Of a stretch of DNA of 64,000 nt, positions 19,178 to 28,574 are shown one piece after another. Under the pieces are notes generated by a model. That model was given only the letters and a program-made list of their open reading frames with translations. It was not told the DNA's origin and searched no databases. Source of the DNA: Natronorubrum sulfidifaciens JCM 14089. GTDB lineage: Archaea; Halobacteriota; Halobacteria; Halobacteriales; Natrialbaceae. Numbering within the stretch: the stretch's first letter is position 1; every line of letters starts with the position of its first letter. A program made the position numbers and the translations under genes. The DNA is taken from NCBI RefSeq assembly GCF_000337735.1, contig NZ_AOHX01000047.1:1-64000 (forward strand). Direction: 5' to 3'.

Positions 19178-19348
19178 ATGTATACGTACTGCCTCGAGTG
19201 TGGGTGGCAGGCCAGCACTGCCACGTTCGAGACCGACACGGCGGTGTCGAAAAGCGCGATTGAACATTTCGTCGAAACCGGTCACACGGTGGAGTCGGTT
19301 CGGCTCCCGCCACCAGCGGTGGTTCTCGAGAGTTCTAGTAACAACTGA
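19178..19348 (+). CDS. Zinc-finger micro-protein, 56 aa
   Basis: ATG 19178 opens a 56-aa frame beginning MYTYCLECGW, with IEHFVETGHTVES in the middle. CxxC followed by H-x5-H (with GH) looks like a single zinc finger of the C2H2 kind common in haloarchaeal small proteins. Its last residues (SNN) and the stop TGA (19346-19348) are encoded by the first bases of the downstream 82-bp palindromic repeat, so the repeat may have replaced the original C terminus. Function unknown. Confidence 0.65.
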   Translation: MYTYCLECGWQASTATFETDTAVSKSAIEHFVETGHTVESVRLPPPAVVLESSSNN

Positions 19349-19417
19349 AACGAGTGACACACAGATCGCAGAGCCGTCATGCGATCTGGTGTGCAGTGAC
19401 GTGCAGTGGCTACTCTA
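19336..19417. repeat. 82-bp palindromic repeat, copy 1
   Basis: First of two directly repeated 82-bp units. The outer ends are inverted (TAGTAACAACTGAAA against the complement of CAGTGGCTACTCTA), and the centre forms a second stem (GATCGCA...TGCGATC). It overlaps the last 13 bases of the zinc micro-protein gene. It differs from copy 2 at roughly a dozen positions, mostly in the arms. Resembles a MITE or other haloarchaeal palindromic element. Confidence 0.85.
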
Positions 19418-19499
19418 TAGTAACAACTGAAACGGTTTACACACCGATCGCACAGCCATCGTGCGATCGTGTGTGCACTGACTTTCAGTGGCTACTCTA
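19418..19499. repeat. 82-bp palindromic repeat, copy 2
   Basis: Second unit, abutting copy 1 exactly. The inner stem GATCGCAC, loop AGCCATC, GTGCGATC is perfect and is extended by CACAC/GTGTG. Its last three bases (CTA, 19497-19499) are the stop codon of the minus-strand lipoprotein gene. The pair could act as a two-way terminator between convergent genes. Confidence 0.85.
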
Positions 19500-20870
19500 G
19501 TTCGTGTCGAACGGCGGTGACGTCCCGATGACGCTCTCAAACTCGGCGATCGGTCGGACGCCGACGCCGTGGAAGTCGGGGACACGTGGTCCGTCTTCGG
19601 ATTCGTCCTGCGCGAGGGCGATGTGGTCGTCGTCGAACTCGTCGATCGGGTGCGGTTCGATGACCTCGACGATCTCTCGAGTCTCGATGTCGAGCACGGA
19701 GATCCCCGGCGTGACACCCGTCGAGGCGTGTGGGTCGCCCGACAGCGGGGCCGGACCGCGCAGGGTCACGAACATGTACTCGCCGTCGGGGGAGGCCCAC
19801 ATGATGTCGGGCGCGTCACGGTCGTCCGACCCCTCGGACTGCTCGGGGCCGTAGGCGTCGATCTCTTCGATGACCTCGTCGGTTTCGGGATCGACGACGA
19901 CGCCGTCGTTGGTCTCGCGGTTCAGCACCCACAGCTCCTCGCCGTCGGGAGTGAACCAGAAGCCGTGTGCGTCGTTGCCCTGCGTGCTCTCGCCGTCGAC
20001 GAGGACCTCGTCTTCGGCGGTGTCGTAGACGTAGTAGTCGCCAACACCCTCACTGTCGCTCGAGGGGAGCCCCGCGGTGAGATAGAACTTCTCTTCCGTC
20101 GGGTGGGGCATGGTCCCACAGTTGGTCGGCAGCTCGTCGCCGGCGTACGCCTTGTCGACGGCGAACTCCTCGTGGTCGACGATGACGAGCGCGCCGTCGT
20201 GGTAGCTCGGACCGAGCGTGTGCAGCGAGCGCCCGTCGTGGGCGTACTGATGACAAATCGGTGCGCCGCTCTCGATGCCGGCGGCCTGGACGGTGTCGTC
20301 CTCGAGCACGTCAATCTCGTCGACGACCTCGAACGATTCGCTCTCGAGGTCGGCCTCGACGCGAACGATGGCACCCTCGCCGATGGCGTCGATGTGGAGG
20401 TACTCGTCGTCCGGCGAGAACGCGGCCATGTGCGAGCCAGCGCCGGTGTCGATGTCGGCGACCAGTTCGTGGTCTTCGGTGCGGAAGACGAGCGTGCGCG
20501 CGCCGGCCGTACAGGCGACGGCAGCGTACTCGTAGGTCGAGTTGTAGTCGATCATGTGCGGGACGACGCCGTCTTCGGGGACGCCCTCGAGGGCGTTGAC
20601 GTCGATGAAGTCCGTGACCGCGAACCCGTCGCCGTCGGCTGCCGGTTCGTAGATGAAGATGTTGTCCCGACCCTGATCGAGCGCCCAGAGTTCGTAGGAG
20701 CCATCTCCCTCCTCGAGTTCGGGATCGATCTCGTAGTCGAACGCCGTCTCCGTGTCGTTCCCCGAACTGTCGTCGTCATCGTCGCTGTCGCCAGCACAGC
20801 CAGCCAGCGCGACTGCGCCAGCGGCTGCACTCCCGACCAGAAACCGTCTTCGAGTTGGGTCCATCTGCAT
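19497..20870 (-). CDS. Tat-exported lipoprotein with YVTN-type beta-propeller
   Basis: 457-aa secreted protein. The N terminus TRRRFLVGSAAAGAVALAGC is a Tat signal with an AGC lipobox (Cys25), typical of haloarchaeal lipoproteins, followed by an acidic/Ser linker. The rest is a repeated four-strand pattern such as SHMAAFSPDDEYLHIDAIGE, HGFWFTPDGEELWVLNRETN and DIMWASPDGEYMFVTLRGP, characteristic of YVTN or lactonase-like seven-bladed propellers. It sits on the outer face of the membrane. Binding partner or substrate is unknown. The stop codon lies in the palindromic repeat. Confidence 0.85.
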   Translation of the reverse strand: MQMDPTRRRFLVGSAAAGAVALAGCAGDSDDDDDSSGNDTETAFDYEIDPELEEGDGSYELWALDQGRDNIFIYEPAADGDGFAVTDFIDVNALEGVPEDGVVPHMIDYNSTYEYAAVACTAGARTLVFRTEDHELVADIDTGAGSHMAAFSPDDEYLHIDAIGEGAIVRVEADLESESFEVVDEIDVLEDDTVQAAGIESGAPICHQYAHDGRSLHTLGPSYHDGALVIVDHEEFAVDKAYAGDELPTNCGTMPHPTEEKFYLTAGLPSSDSEGVGDYYVYDTAEDEVLVDGESTQGNDAHGFWFTPDGEELWVLNRETNDGVVVDPETDEVIEEIDAYGPEQSEGSDDRDAPDIMWASPDGEYMFVTLRGPAPLSGDPHASTGVTPGISVLDIETREIVEVIEPHPIDEFDDDHIALAQDESEDGPRVPDFHGVGVRPIAEFESVIGTSPPFDTN

Positions 20871-21227
20871 ACCAGTATGGTCCGAACCGCTACCTCAAAA
20901 GTTTGCGGGTTTCAGGCCTTCTACGTGTCGAATTCGGCATTTGGGACGTAGAAAGAGGCAAGAATTGAGGCCGATTCATCCGTCAGTGGTCTGCACTGCA
21001 AGCTGTGGCTGTCTGCCGGCCACTCGAGGCTGATTGCGCTCGACTATTGCGGATTTTGTTGCCGGTATCTGTGTCGTCACTCGGTACCGTCGAAAAACAC
21101 CACGCCAGCGATCGGTATACCGACGTCCTGTCTCCGTACTTTCGGCTACAGCGGTGTTAAAACACTGGTTTAATTGTCGAATCACATCTCGAGTTAGGAC
21201 TGTAATCAACCGGCCCGAAACCGATAC
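20871..21227. other. Gene-free interval, 357 bp
   Basis: Upstream region of the lipoprotein gene and downstream region of the RibL-type gene (both minus strand). It is clearly richer in A/T than the flanks in places (for example GTTAAAACACTGGTTTAATTG near 21155). No convincing open frame, tRNA or repeat was found. It should hold the lipoprotein promoter. Confidence 0.5.
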
Positions 21228-21659
21228 TCACCCACGGCGCTCGAGGATGCGGTCGATGATGAGTCGCGTCGAGAGGATCTCCTCGTCGGCGCTTGGTTCG
21301 CGCCCGCTTGCACGCTCGACGACGCAGTCGATGCCACGGCGCTCGAGTTCGGCCTCGATCGCGTCGACGTCGTGGTGTTGGTCGTGGCCGAGCGCAATCA
21401 CGTCGGGGTCGATCTCCTCGATCGGGACGAAGATGTCCTCCTCGTGGCCGAGTCGTGCCTCGTCGACGGCCTCGAGTGCGCCGACGACGTCCCGGCGCTG
21501 TGTTGCCGGACAGATCGGCGCTTCCTTGTGGTCGACGTTTGCCTTGCGGGCGACGATCACGTACAACTCATCGCCCATCGTGGCCGCCTCTTCGAGGTAG
21601 TGGACGTGGCCCGGGTGGATGATGTCGAACGTGCCCTGTGCGATGACAGTTTTCGTCAT
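21228..21659 (-). CDS. ribL: Archaeal FAD synthase-type cytidylyltransferase
   Basis: 143-aa nucleotidyltransferase like RibL, which makes FAD from FMN with ATP (or CTP in vitro). It has the HxGH signature in [19 protein letters not shown] (residues 15-18 HPGH), [26 protein letters not shown] and the C-terminal [14 protein letters not shown], equivalent to the ISSTxI motif. Length matches archaeal RibL. The JAMM protease gene is 75 bp upstream on the same strand, so the two are possibly co-transcribed. The exact substrate is inferred from the family. Confidence 0.85.
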   Translation of the reverse strand: MTKTVIAQGTFDIIHPGHVHYLEEAATMGDELYVIVARKANVDHKEAPICPATQRRDVVGALEAVDEARLGHEEDIFVPIEEIDPDVIALGHDQHHDVDAIEAELERRGIDCVVERASGREPSADEEILSTRLIIDRILERRG

Positions 21660-21734
21660 GTCGACCTCCGAGTGGCCGTTGCTCTCGTCGTCGGTTCACA
21701 ATCCAGGTCAAGAGTCGTCTCGAGTGTACTCATA

Positions 21735-22232
21735 CTATCGTCGGAGTTCGTCGTCGATATCCGCCTGCGTGAAGTCGAAGAAGTCCTCGGTTTCGGGGAG
21801 GGCCACGTCGATGACGTTCAACTGCGTGGGTTTGCCCTGTGAGTCGAAGGCTTTCCAGTCCGTTCGTCGGTAGGGCGCGCCGATGATGATGTGGACGCTG
21901 CCCCGACCGAACGTCTCCAGATCCGCGCTGCTCGGCCGGATCACGCCGTTGGGATGGGAGTGGATGCTGCCGAGTGCTTTCACGTCGTTTGGAATCTGGC
22001 TCGTCTTGACCGTTGCGCTGACGCTGTTCGCTTCGGTGCCGGGGACGACCAGAATGTCCGTAATGATGAGTCCGTCCTGATCGACCCCGAGCTTGTCCGC
22101 CTCGGTCCCCCGGAGAAACCCCATATACTCGTTCGGGTGGGTCGCCTCGGAGGATTCGATAGCGAACTCGAGTGTCTCCTCAGCGATGCCGAGAATCTCA
22201 CTCGAGCGAAACAGCGCGTCGAACAGCCCCAT
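21735..22232 (-). CDS. JAMM/MPN+ metalloprotease
   Basis: 165-aa single-domain JAMM protein. The zinc site is complete: Glu35 (HPNEYMGFL) and H-S-H-x10-D in SIHSHPNGVIRPSSADLE (His91, His93, Asp104). Archaeal enzymes of this type remove ubiquitin-like SAMP proteins from targets or process them; which of the JAMM paralogues this is cannot be decided here. It lies before ribL on the same strand and is divergent from the malic enzyme gene. Confidence 0.85.
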   Translation of the reverse strand: MGLFDALFRSSEILGIAEETLEFAIESSEATHPNEYMGFLRGTEADKLGVDQDGLIITDILVVPGTEANSVSATVKTSQIPNDVKALGSIHSHPNGVIRPSSADLETFGRGSVHIIIGAPYRRTDWKAFDSQGKPTQLNVIDVALPETEDFFDFTQADIDDELRR

Positions 22233-22427
22233 ATCACACCCTGCGGGCTTGCGGTTGCTAAACGTTCCGATGGCCGTGGCCGTCCGGAACGTGCCGGTGT
22301 TGGTTCGGCTGCCGCTGTGAAACGATCGTCATCGTCAATGATATTTCTCAATGAGCAACTAGGAATACATACATTCACAATCTATACTAGCGCGTGTCTT
22401 TTCCCGACGCTCATCATAGCCGATTGT

Positions 22428-24680
22428 ATGTCACTAGACGAGGACTCACTCGCATACCATAGCGACGATCCGCCGGGGAAAATCGAGATCAGGACGACGA
22501 AGTCGACGACCACGCAGCGGGATCTCTCGCTCGCCTACTCGCCCGGGGTCGCCGCACCGTGTCGAGAAATCGCCGACAACAGGACCGACGCCTACCAGTA
22601 CACCGCGAAAGCGAACCTCATCGGTGTCGTCTCGAACGGCTCTGCCGTGCTCGGCCTCGGTGATATCGGCGCACAGGCCTCGAAGCCGGTCATGGAGGGG
22701 AAAGGCGTCCTCTTTAAGCGCTTTGCCGACATCGACGTCTTCGACATCGAACTCGACCTCGACGACCCCGACGCGTTCGTCGAGTCGGTCGCAGCGATGG
22801 AACCCACCTTCGGCGGGATCAACTTAGAGGACATCGCCGCGCCGGACTGCTTCCGGATCGAAGAGCGTTTGCGCGACCGAATGGACATTCCGGTCTTTCA
22901 CGACGACCAACACGGGACCGCGATCATCACCGGCGCGGCACTGTTAAACGCCGTCGAACTCGCCGACAAGGACCTCGAGTCGATCTCGGTCACGTTTGCG
23001 GGTGCGGGTGCCGCAGCGCTTGCGACGGCCCAGTTTTTCGTCTCACTCGGCGTCAAGCGAGAGCACATCACGATGGTCGACATCGACGGCATCCTGACGA
23101 CGGCGCGAGCAGAAGCCGGCGACCTCGATCCCTACAGCCGCGAGTTCGCTCGCGACGTGCCCGACGGCGAACTCGCCGACGCGATGGCGGATGCGGACGT
23201 CTTCGTCGGCCTCTCTGTTGGCGGCATCGTCTCGCCGGAGATGATCCAGTCGATGGCCGCGGACCCGATCGTGTTCGCCATGGCCAACCCCGAACCCGAG
23301 ATTGACTACGAGACGGCGAAAACCGCCCGCGACGACGACGTCATCATGGCCACTGGCCGCTCGGACTACCCGAACCAAGTCAACAACGTCCTCGGGTTCC
23401 CCTTCATCTTCCGGGGCGCACTCGACGTGCGGGCCGCTGAGATCAACGAGGAGATGAAAGTCGCGGCCGCGGAAGCGATCGCCGACCTCGCGAAACAGGA
23501 CGTGCCCGACGCCGTCCGAAAAGCCTACGGCGACCAGCCACTCCAGTTCGGCCCCGAATACATCATCCCGAAACCCCTCGACCCGCGGGTGCTGTTCGAG
23601 GTCGCACCCGCGGTCGCCCGTGCTGCGATCGACAGCGATGCCGCCCGGATCGAGATGGATCTCGAGACCTACGTCGAACGCCTCGAGGCCCGTCTCGGCA
23701 AGTCCCGCGAGATGATGCGAACGGTGTTCAACAAGGCCAAAACCGAGCCGAAACGGCTCGCGTTGGCTGAAGGTGGCAACGAGAAGATCATCCGGGCTGC
23801 GGCACAGATCGAAGAACGAGACCTCGCTCAGCCGGTGTTGATCGGCGACGAAGCCGAGATTGAATCGACGATCACAGCGCTCGGCCTCGAGTTCGAACCC
23901 GACGTGGTCGACCCCGCTGCCGGGACGTACGACGGCTACGTCGACTCGCTCTACGAGCGTCGCCACCGCAAGGGCGTGACCCGAACCGAAGCCCGTGAGA
24001 TGATTCTGGACAGCAACTACTTCGCCTCGGTGATGGTCGGTCAGGGCGACGCCGACGCGATGCTCACCGGGCTGACGAACCACTACCCGTCGGCGCTTCG
24101 GCCGCCGTTGCAAGTCATCGGCACCGAGCCGGACACCGATTACGCCGCGGGCGTCTACATGCTCACGTTCAAAAACCGCGTCGTCTTCCTCGCGGACGCG
24201 ACGGTCAATCAGGACCCCGACGAGGACGTTCTCGCCGAAATCACGCGGCACACCGCCGCCCTTGCCAGACAGTTCAACGTCGATCCCCGTGCTGCGTTGC
24301 TCTCGTACTCCGACTTCGGCAGCGTCGACAACGAGGGGACCCGGAAACCACGCCGAGCGGCCGAACAGCTCCGCTCGGACCCGAGTGTTGATTTCCCCGT
24401 CGACGGCGAGATGCAGGCCGACACCGCCGTCGTCGAGGAACTCCTCGAGGGAACGTACGAGTTCGCCGACTTAGACGAGCCGGCGAACGTGCTCGTCTTC
24501 CCGAACCTCGAGGCGGGGAACATCTGCTATAAACTCCTCCAGCGGCTGGGTGGGGCCGAAGCGATCGGGCCGATGCTGGTCGGCATGGACCGCCCGGTTC
24601 ACGTCCTCCAGCGCGACGACGACGTCGCCGACATCGTCAATCTGGCCGCTGTCGCAACTGTCGACGCCCAAGAGACGTAG
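22428..24680 (+). CDS. maeB: Malic enzyme fused to phosphotransacetylase-like domain
   Basis: 750-aa MaeB-type protein. The N-terminal ~430 residues are malic enzyme (oxaloacetate-decarboxylating, NADP-type): [70 protein letters not shown] and [11 protein letters not shown]. The C-terminal ~320 residues resemble phosphotransacetylase ([49 protein letters not shown]) and probably serve allosteric control by acetyl-CoA. ATG 22428 fits the family start; a possible promoter (CTATACTAG) lies about 45 bp upstream. It links the TCA cycle to pyruvate and supplies NADPH. Confidence 0.93.
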   Translation: MSLDEDSLAYHSDDPPGKIEIRTTKSTTTQRDLSLAYSPGVAAPCREIADNRTDAYQYTAKANLIGVVSNGSAVLGLGDIGAQASKPVMEGKGVLFKRFADIDVFDIELDLDDPDAFVESVAAMEPTFGGINLEDIAAPDCFRIEERLRDRMDIPVFHDDQHGTAIITGAALLNAVELADKDLESISVTFAGAGAAALATAQFFVSLGVKREHITMVDIDGILTTARAEAGDLDPYSREFARDVPDGELADAMADADVFVGLSVGGIVSPEMIQSMAADPIVFAMANPEPEIDYETAKTARDDDVIMATGRSDYPNQVNNVLGFPFIFRGALDVRAAEINEEMKVAAAEAIADLAKQDVPDAVRKAYGDQPLQFGPEYIIPKPLDPRVLFEVAPAVARAAIDSDAARIEMDLETYVERLEARLGKSREMMRTVFNKAKTEPKRLALAEGGNEKIIRAAAQIEERDLAQPVLIGDEAEIESTITALGLEFEPDVVDPAAGTYDGYVDSLYERRHRKGVTRTEAREMILDSNYFASVMVGQGDADAMLTGLTNHYPSALRPPLQVIGTEPDTDYAAGVYMLTFKNRVVFLADATVNQDPDEDVLAEITRHTAALARQFNVDPRAALLSYSDFGSVDNEGTRKPRRAAEQLRSDPSVDFPVDGEMQADTAVVEELLEGTYEFADLDEPANVLVFPNLEAGNICYKLLQRLGGAEAIGPMLVGMDRPVHVLQRDDDVADIVNLAAVATVDAQET

Positions 24681-24724
24681 TCACACCGAGGCGCTCGCGC
24701 GTGCGACATTCCTTCTTGACAAGG

Positions 24725-24730
24725 GTTATA
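24725..24730 (+). promoter_or_regulatory. TATA-like element of DHH gene
   Basis: GTTATA centred about 30 bp before ATG 24758, the spacing expected of a leaderless haloarchaeal promoter. Confidence 0.5.
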
Positions 24731-24757
24731 CGCGACCGACGCAAATAACGATCCAAG

Positions 24758-26662
24758 ATGACACGTGAGTCCGCCGGGGAACCCGGCGCAGACGACGGGG
24801 ATTCCGTCGTCTACGATCTCGCTTCCGAGTGTACTGCAGCGGACGTCGAATACGACCAGCCGTATCTCGCCGAAATCAACGGCATCGTCGACTACGGCGT
24901 CTTCGTCGATCTCTCCGAATCCATTTCCGGTCTCGTCCACGAATCCGTTCTCAGCGGCACCTTCGCCGTCGGCGACGACCTCGTCGTCGAACTCGAGACG
25001 GTTCGAGAGAACGGTGACATGGCGTTCGAGCCGGTCGAAATCGACGACTACACCGTCGAACCCGTCGACCACGACTACGCCCTGACCGGAACCGATCGTC
25101 TCGAGTCGAACATCGGCGAGCAGATCCACCTCGAGGGTGAAGTCGTGCAGGTCAAACAGACCGGCGGCCCGACGATCTTCCACGTTACCGACGAGGACGG
25201 CGTCGTCCCGTGTGCCGCGTTCGAGGAGGCAGGCGTCCGCGCCTATCCGAAGGTCGAAGTCGGCGACATCGTCCGCGTCACCGGCGCTCCGGAGTACCGC
25301 GAAGGCACCGTCCAGATCGAAGTCGACGGCCTCTCGACACTCGAGGGCGAGGACGCCGAGGAAGCCCGCGAACGACTCGAGGACGCCCTCGAGTCTCGCG
25401 CACAACCCCACGATGTTGCGCCTCTGATCGACTGGCCCGCCTTCGAGAAACTCCGACCGGACCTACAGGAGGTCGCGAAACTGCTCCGCCGGACCGTCCT
25501 CGAGGGCCGTCCGATCCGCGTGCGCCACCACGCCGACGGCGACGGCATGTGTGCCGCCGTTCCCGTCCAGATCGCCCTCGAGCGATTCATCGCCGAGGTT
25601 CACGAGGACGAGGACGCCCCGCGACACCTCATCAAGCGCCTGCCCGCGAAGGCTCCCTTCTACGAGATGGAAGACGCCACGCGTGACCTGAACTTCGCGC
25701 TCGAGGACCAGGAGAAACACGGCCAGCAGCTCCCACTGTTGCTCATGCTCGACAACGGCTCGACGGCCGAGGACGTCCCGGCCTACGAGACGCTGGCCCA
25801 CTACGACATCCCGATTGCCGTCGTCGACCACCACCACCCCGACCCCGAAGCGGTGGAGGACTTACTCGACGCCCACGTCAACCCGTACCTCCACGACGAG
25901 GACTACCGGATCACGACGGGGATGTGCTGTGTCGAACTCGCGCGGATGATCGACCCGACCATCACCGACGAACTCCGACACGTCCCTGCCGTCGCCGGCC
26001 TCTCGGATCGCTCGAAGGCCGACGCGATGAGCGACTACCTCGAGCTCGCCGCCGAGGAAGGGTACGACGAGGACCGACTGCAGGACTTGAGCGAGGCGCT
26101 GGATTACGCCGCCTTCTGGCTGCGTTATAACTCCGGCGACCAGCTGATTCAGGACGTACTCCAGATCGACTCGGACGACGAAGAGCGCCACCGCGAACTC
26201 GTCTCATTCCTCGCCGACCGCGCTCGTGAGGACGTCGACGAACAACTCGACGCCGCGATTCCCCATCTCGAGCACGAGGATCTGGACAACGGTGCCCACC
26301 TCTACCGGATCGACGTCGAGAACTACGCCCACCGCTTTACTTACCCTGCGCCGGGCAAGACCACGGGCGAGATCCACGACCGCAAAATCGAGGAGACGGG
26401 CGACCCCGTTATCACGGTCGGCTACGGCCCCGACTTCGCCGTCCTGCGCAGTGACGGTGTCCGACTCGACATTCCGAACATGGTCACGGAACTCGAGGAG
26501 GAGATCCCCGGCGGCGGCGTCTCCGGCGGCGGCCACCTCGTCGTCGGCTCGATCAAGTTCGTCAAGGGCAAACGCGAGGAAGTGATCGACGCCTTAGTCG
26601 AGAAGATGGAAGAAGCCGAGATCGACGAAGCGCTCTCGAGTGCGGCCCCAATTGACGACTAA
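24758..26662 (+). CDS. DHH-family phosphoesterase, RecJ-like, with S1 and OB domains
   Basis: 634-aa protein. Residues about 35-90 form an S1 domain (YLAEINGIVDYGVFVDLSES), about 115-200 an OB fold (IHLEGEVVQVKQTGGPTIFH), and about 240-610 the DHH/DHHA1 core, with VRHHADGDGMCAAVP, LLMLDNGS, IAVVDHHHPDPE and the C-terminal GGGVSGGGHLVVGSI. This is the archaeal RecJ-like family, related to the GINS-associated nuclease/Cdc45 lineage. It is probably a 5'-3' single-strand exonuclease or phosphodiesterase in replication or repair. All DHH ligands are present, so activity is likely. Confidence 0.9.
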   Translation: MTRESAGEPGADDGDSVVYDLASECTAADVEYDQPYLAEINGIVDYGVFVDLSESISGLVHESVLSGTFAVGDDLVVELETVRENGDMAFEPVEIDDYTVEPVDHDYALTGTDRLESNIGEQIHLEGEVVQVKQTGGPTIFHVTDEDGVVPCAAFEEAGVRAYPKVEVGDIVRVTGAPEYREGTVQIEVDGLSTLEGEDAEEARERLEDALESRAQPHDVAPLIDWPAFEKLRPDLQEVAKLLRRTVLEGRPIRVRHHADGDGMCAAVPVQIALERFIAEVHEDEDAPRHLIKRLPAKAPFYEMEDATRDLNFALEDQEKHGQQLPLLLMLDNGSTAEDVPAYETLAHYDIPIAVVDHHHPDPEAVEDLLDAHVNPYLHDEDYRITTGMCCVELARMIDPTITDELRHVPAVAGLSDRSKADAMSDYLELAAEEGYDEDRLQDLSEALDYAAFWLRYNSGDQLIQDVLQIDSDDEERHRELVSFLADRAREDVDEQLDAAIPHLEHEDLDNGAHLYRIDVENYAHRFTYPAPGKTTGEIHDRKIEETGDPVITVGYGPDFAVLRSDGVRLDIPNMVTELEEEIPGGGVSGGGHLVVGSIKFVKGKREEVIDALVEKMEEAEIDEALSSAAPIDD

Positions 26663-26679
26663 GACGGAATGCTGTAACG

Positions 26680-26718
26680 AGTTACGGCGTGACCGCAGAA
26701 CGCGCTCGCGCCGTAACT
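26680..26718 (+). terminator. Hairpin after the DHH gene
   Basis: AGTTACGGCG (26680-26689) and CGCCGTAACT (26709-26718) are perfect inverted arms with a 19-base loop, starting 18 bp after the stop codon. No T-run follows directly, so it may stabilise the 3' end rather than terminate. The rest of 26719-26938 holds no supported gene. Confidence 0.45.
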
Positions 26719-26938
26719 GACGTACAGCGGTCTGTATACCGCTCGCAGTCAGTTGGGCATACTTTTGTATCGCCGTGGTACGCCGACGGTAGCGACTGGT
26801 ATCTCGTCGAGAGCGTCCCGCAGTGCCTCGAGTGGCCAGCCGCGAGTGCGCCCGCTGTTGATCGACGCGAAAAACGACCGTGAAGCGTGGGGTTGCTGTT
26901 GGTTCTGCGATTCGGTCAGTTTGGGCCGGCCGCAGCGG

Positions 26939-27067
26939 TTAGTCCGAGCCGTGTCGAGGAACGTAGCCGCACTCCTCACACTCGAGGGCGTCGTGTCGGA
27001 CCGCAAGCGTCCCGGTACAGTCGGGACAGTGTAGGTCGGCGTCGGTTGGGGATTGACTGATTGCCAT
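26939..27067 (-). CDS. CPxC-type zinc micro-protein, 42 aa
   Basis: ATG 27067 opens a 42-aa frame with two CxxC pairs: HCPDCTGTLAVRHDALECEE and then CGYVP, so four cysteines (14, 17, 30, 33) can hold one zinc ion. The short acidic N terminus and two-knuckle pattern match the many haloarchaeal zinc-finger micro-proteins. It is too short for usual gene finders. The role is unknown; relatives elsewhere affect swarming or biofilm traits, but that cannot be carried over here. Confidence 0.7.
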   Translation of the reverse strand: MAISQSPTDADLHCPDCTGTLAVRHDALECEECGYVPRHGSD

Positions 27068-27178
27068 ATCGGGACCGCAGCGCTGGTCGGTAATAAGCGC
27101 ACCTATTATAGCGATTGTACTGTATATTGGTGATAAAATGCATATAAATATACGAGACAGTCCGCGGTAACGCCGGGC

Positions 27179-27502
27179 TCAGAACTGGTACCGCCGCTCG
27201 TCGTCCATCGAGGGGTACTGGTCCGCGCCGGTCATCTCCTCGAAGGTCATCCCGGAGAGGTACTCGTCGTAGGTGACGTCGTAGGCCGACCGCAGCTGAA
27301 AGTCGAGCTTGCCGGTGTCGACGGTCGTCTGAAAGAGCAGGTGGATCGCACGGCGAACGAGTTCGTCAGTGTCCTCGGGCTCGAGGGCTGCCTCAAGCAG
27401 GGCGAGTTCGTTTCGCGCTTCTCGGTCGAGCGAGACGGTGAGGTCGTCGTCTAGCTGGCCGTAGGAATCCTGTACGTCGTCAGTGAGATCGTCGAGGCTC
27501 AT
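27179..27502 (-). CDS. Conserved haloarchaeal acidic protein
   Basis: 107-aa acidic cytoplasmic protein (start MSLDDLTDDVQDSYGQLDDD, end MTGADQYPSMDDERRYQF). It appears mainly helical, with no membrane segment, cysteines or known catalytic motif. I do not recognise a named family, though the tone of the sequence is that of a conserved haloarchaeal protein. ATG 27502 is chosen; the upstream extension is basic and proline-rich, unlike coding sequence here. It is divergent from mutY, 93 bp away. Confidence 0.6.
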   Translation of the reverse strand: MSLDDLTDDVQDSYGQLDDDLTVSLDREARNELALLEAALEPEDTDELVRRAIHLLFQTTVDTGKLDFQLRSAYDVTYDEYLSGMTFEEMTGADQYPSMDDERRYQF

Positions 27503-27595
27503 AGGAGTGGGGACTCGAGCCGGCGGGATAGGGCTTTCGTGCTCAAGCGATCGAGAACCGCCACCAGTAAGACGACCCACTCGCTAGGACGACCG

Positions 27596-28549
27596 ATGAG
27601 CGAGAGCGACGGTGACGCCGACGGGGACGGGAATGGGGCCGAAGCGTGGACGCTGCCCGACGATCTCGAGGCCGTCCGCGAGGCGCTGATCGCGTGGTAC
27701 GAGGCCGACCACCGCGACTACCCCTGGCGGCGGACCGACGACCCCTACGAGATCCTCGTCAGCGAGGTGATGAGCCAGCAGACCCAACTCGACCGGGTCG
27801 TCGACGCGTGGGAAGCGTTCCTCGAGCGCTGGCCGACGACGGCAGACCTCGCGGCGACCGACCGGGCGGACGTGGTGGGCTTCTGGACGGGCCACAGTCT
27901 CGGGTACAACAACCGGGCGAAGTACCTCCACGAGGCGGCCCAGCAGGTCGAAGAGGAGTACGCTGGCGAGTTTCCGTCAACTCCTGGCGAACTTCAGGAA
28001 CTGATGGGGGTTGGCCCATACACCGCAAACGCCGTCGCGAGTTTCGCGTTCAACAACGGCGATGCCGTCGTCGATACGAACGTCAAACGCGTCTGCTACC
28101 GGGCGTTCGACGTGCCTGACGACGACACCGCCTTCAAGGCGGCCGCGAACGACCTCATGCCCGACGACCGATCACGGGTCTGGAACAACGCGATCATGGA
28201 ACTGGGCGGCGTCGCCTGCACCCAGACCCCCCGCTGTGACGAGGTCGGCTGCCCGTGGCGCGAGTGGTGTGGGGCCTACGCGAGCGGCGACTTCACCGCC
28301 CCCGACGTTCCCACGCAGCCGGGTTTCGAGGGCAGTCGCCGCCAGTTCCGCGGTCGCGTCATCGGCACGCTTCGAGAGTACGACGAACTCGAGCTCGATA
28401 CGCTCGGCCACCGCATCCGCGTCGACTACGTCCCCGACGGTGAGTACGGCCGCGAGTGGCTCGAGGGGCTGCTTGCCGACCTCGAGGACGACGGGCTGGT
28501 CGACCTCGAGGGCAGCGATGGGACGCTCATCGCACGGCTCAAGCGTTGA
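27596..28549 (+). CDS. mutY: A/G-specific adenine glycosylase
   Basis: 317-aa HhH-GPD DNA glycosylase that removes adenine opposite 8-oxoguanine. The HhH is LMGVGPYTANAVASFAF, with Tyr at the position that is Lys in bifunctional glycosylases, and the catalytic Asp is in GDAVVDTNVKRV. The MutY-specific Gln-rich start SEVMSQQTQLDRVV is present. Four cysteines near 208-225 (ACTQTPRCDEVGCPWREWC) make the 4Fe-4S loop with spacing 5-4-5 instead of the classical 6-2-5. The C-terminal NUDIX-like 8-oxoG reader is short or absent; a small winged-helix-like end is seen instead. Confidence 0.9.
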   Translation: MSESDGDADGDGNGAEAWTLPDDLEAVREALIAWYEADHRDYPWRRTDDPYEILVSEVMSQQTQLDRVVDAWEAFLERWPTTADLAATDRADVVGFWTGHSLGYNNRAKYLHEAAQQVEEEYAGEFPSTPGELQELMGVGPYTANAVASFAFNNGDAVVDTNVKRVCYRAFDVPDDDTAFKAAANDLMPDDRSRVWNNAIMELGGVACTQTPRCDEVGCPWREWCGAYASGDFTAPDVPTQPGFEGSRRQFRGRVIGTLREYDELELDTLGHRIRVDYVPDGEYGREWLEGLLADLEDDGLVDLEGSDGTLIARLKR

Positions 28550-28574
28550 ACAGTAGTGTCAGACCCGGCGGCGC

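Noticed and set aside
26689-26883. 64-codon GTG-started frame after the DHH gene
   Set aside because: It begins inside a hairpin and has weak third-position GC bias with no recognisable motif.
28554-28566. AGTGTCAGACCC, similar to the MITE end
   Set aside because: Only a loose match to ACTGTCGGACAG; no inverted partner nearby.
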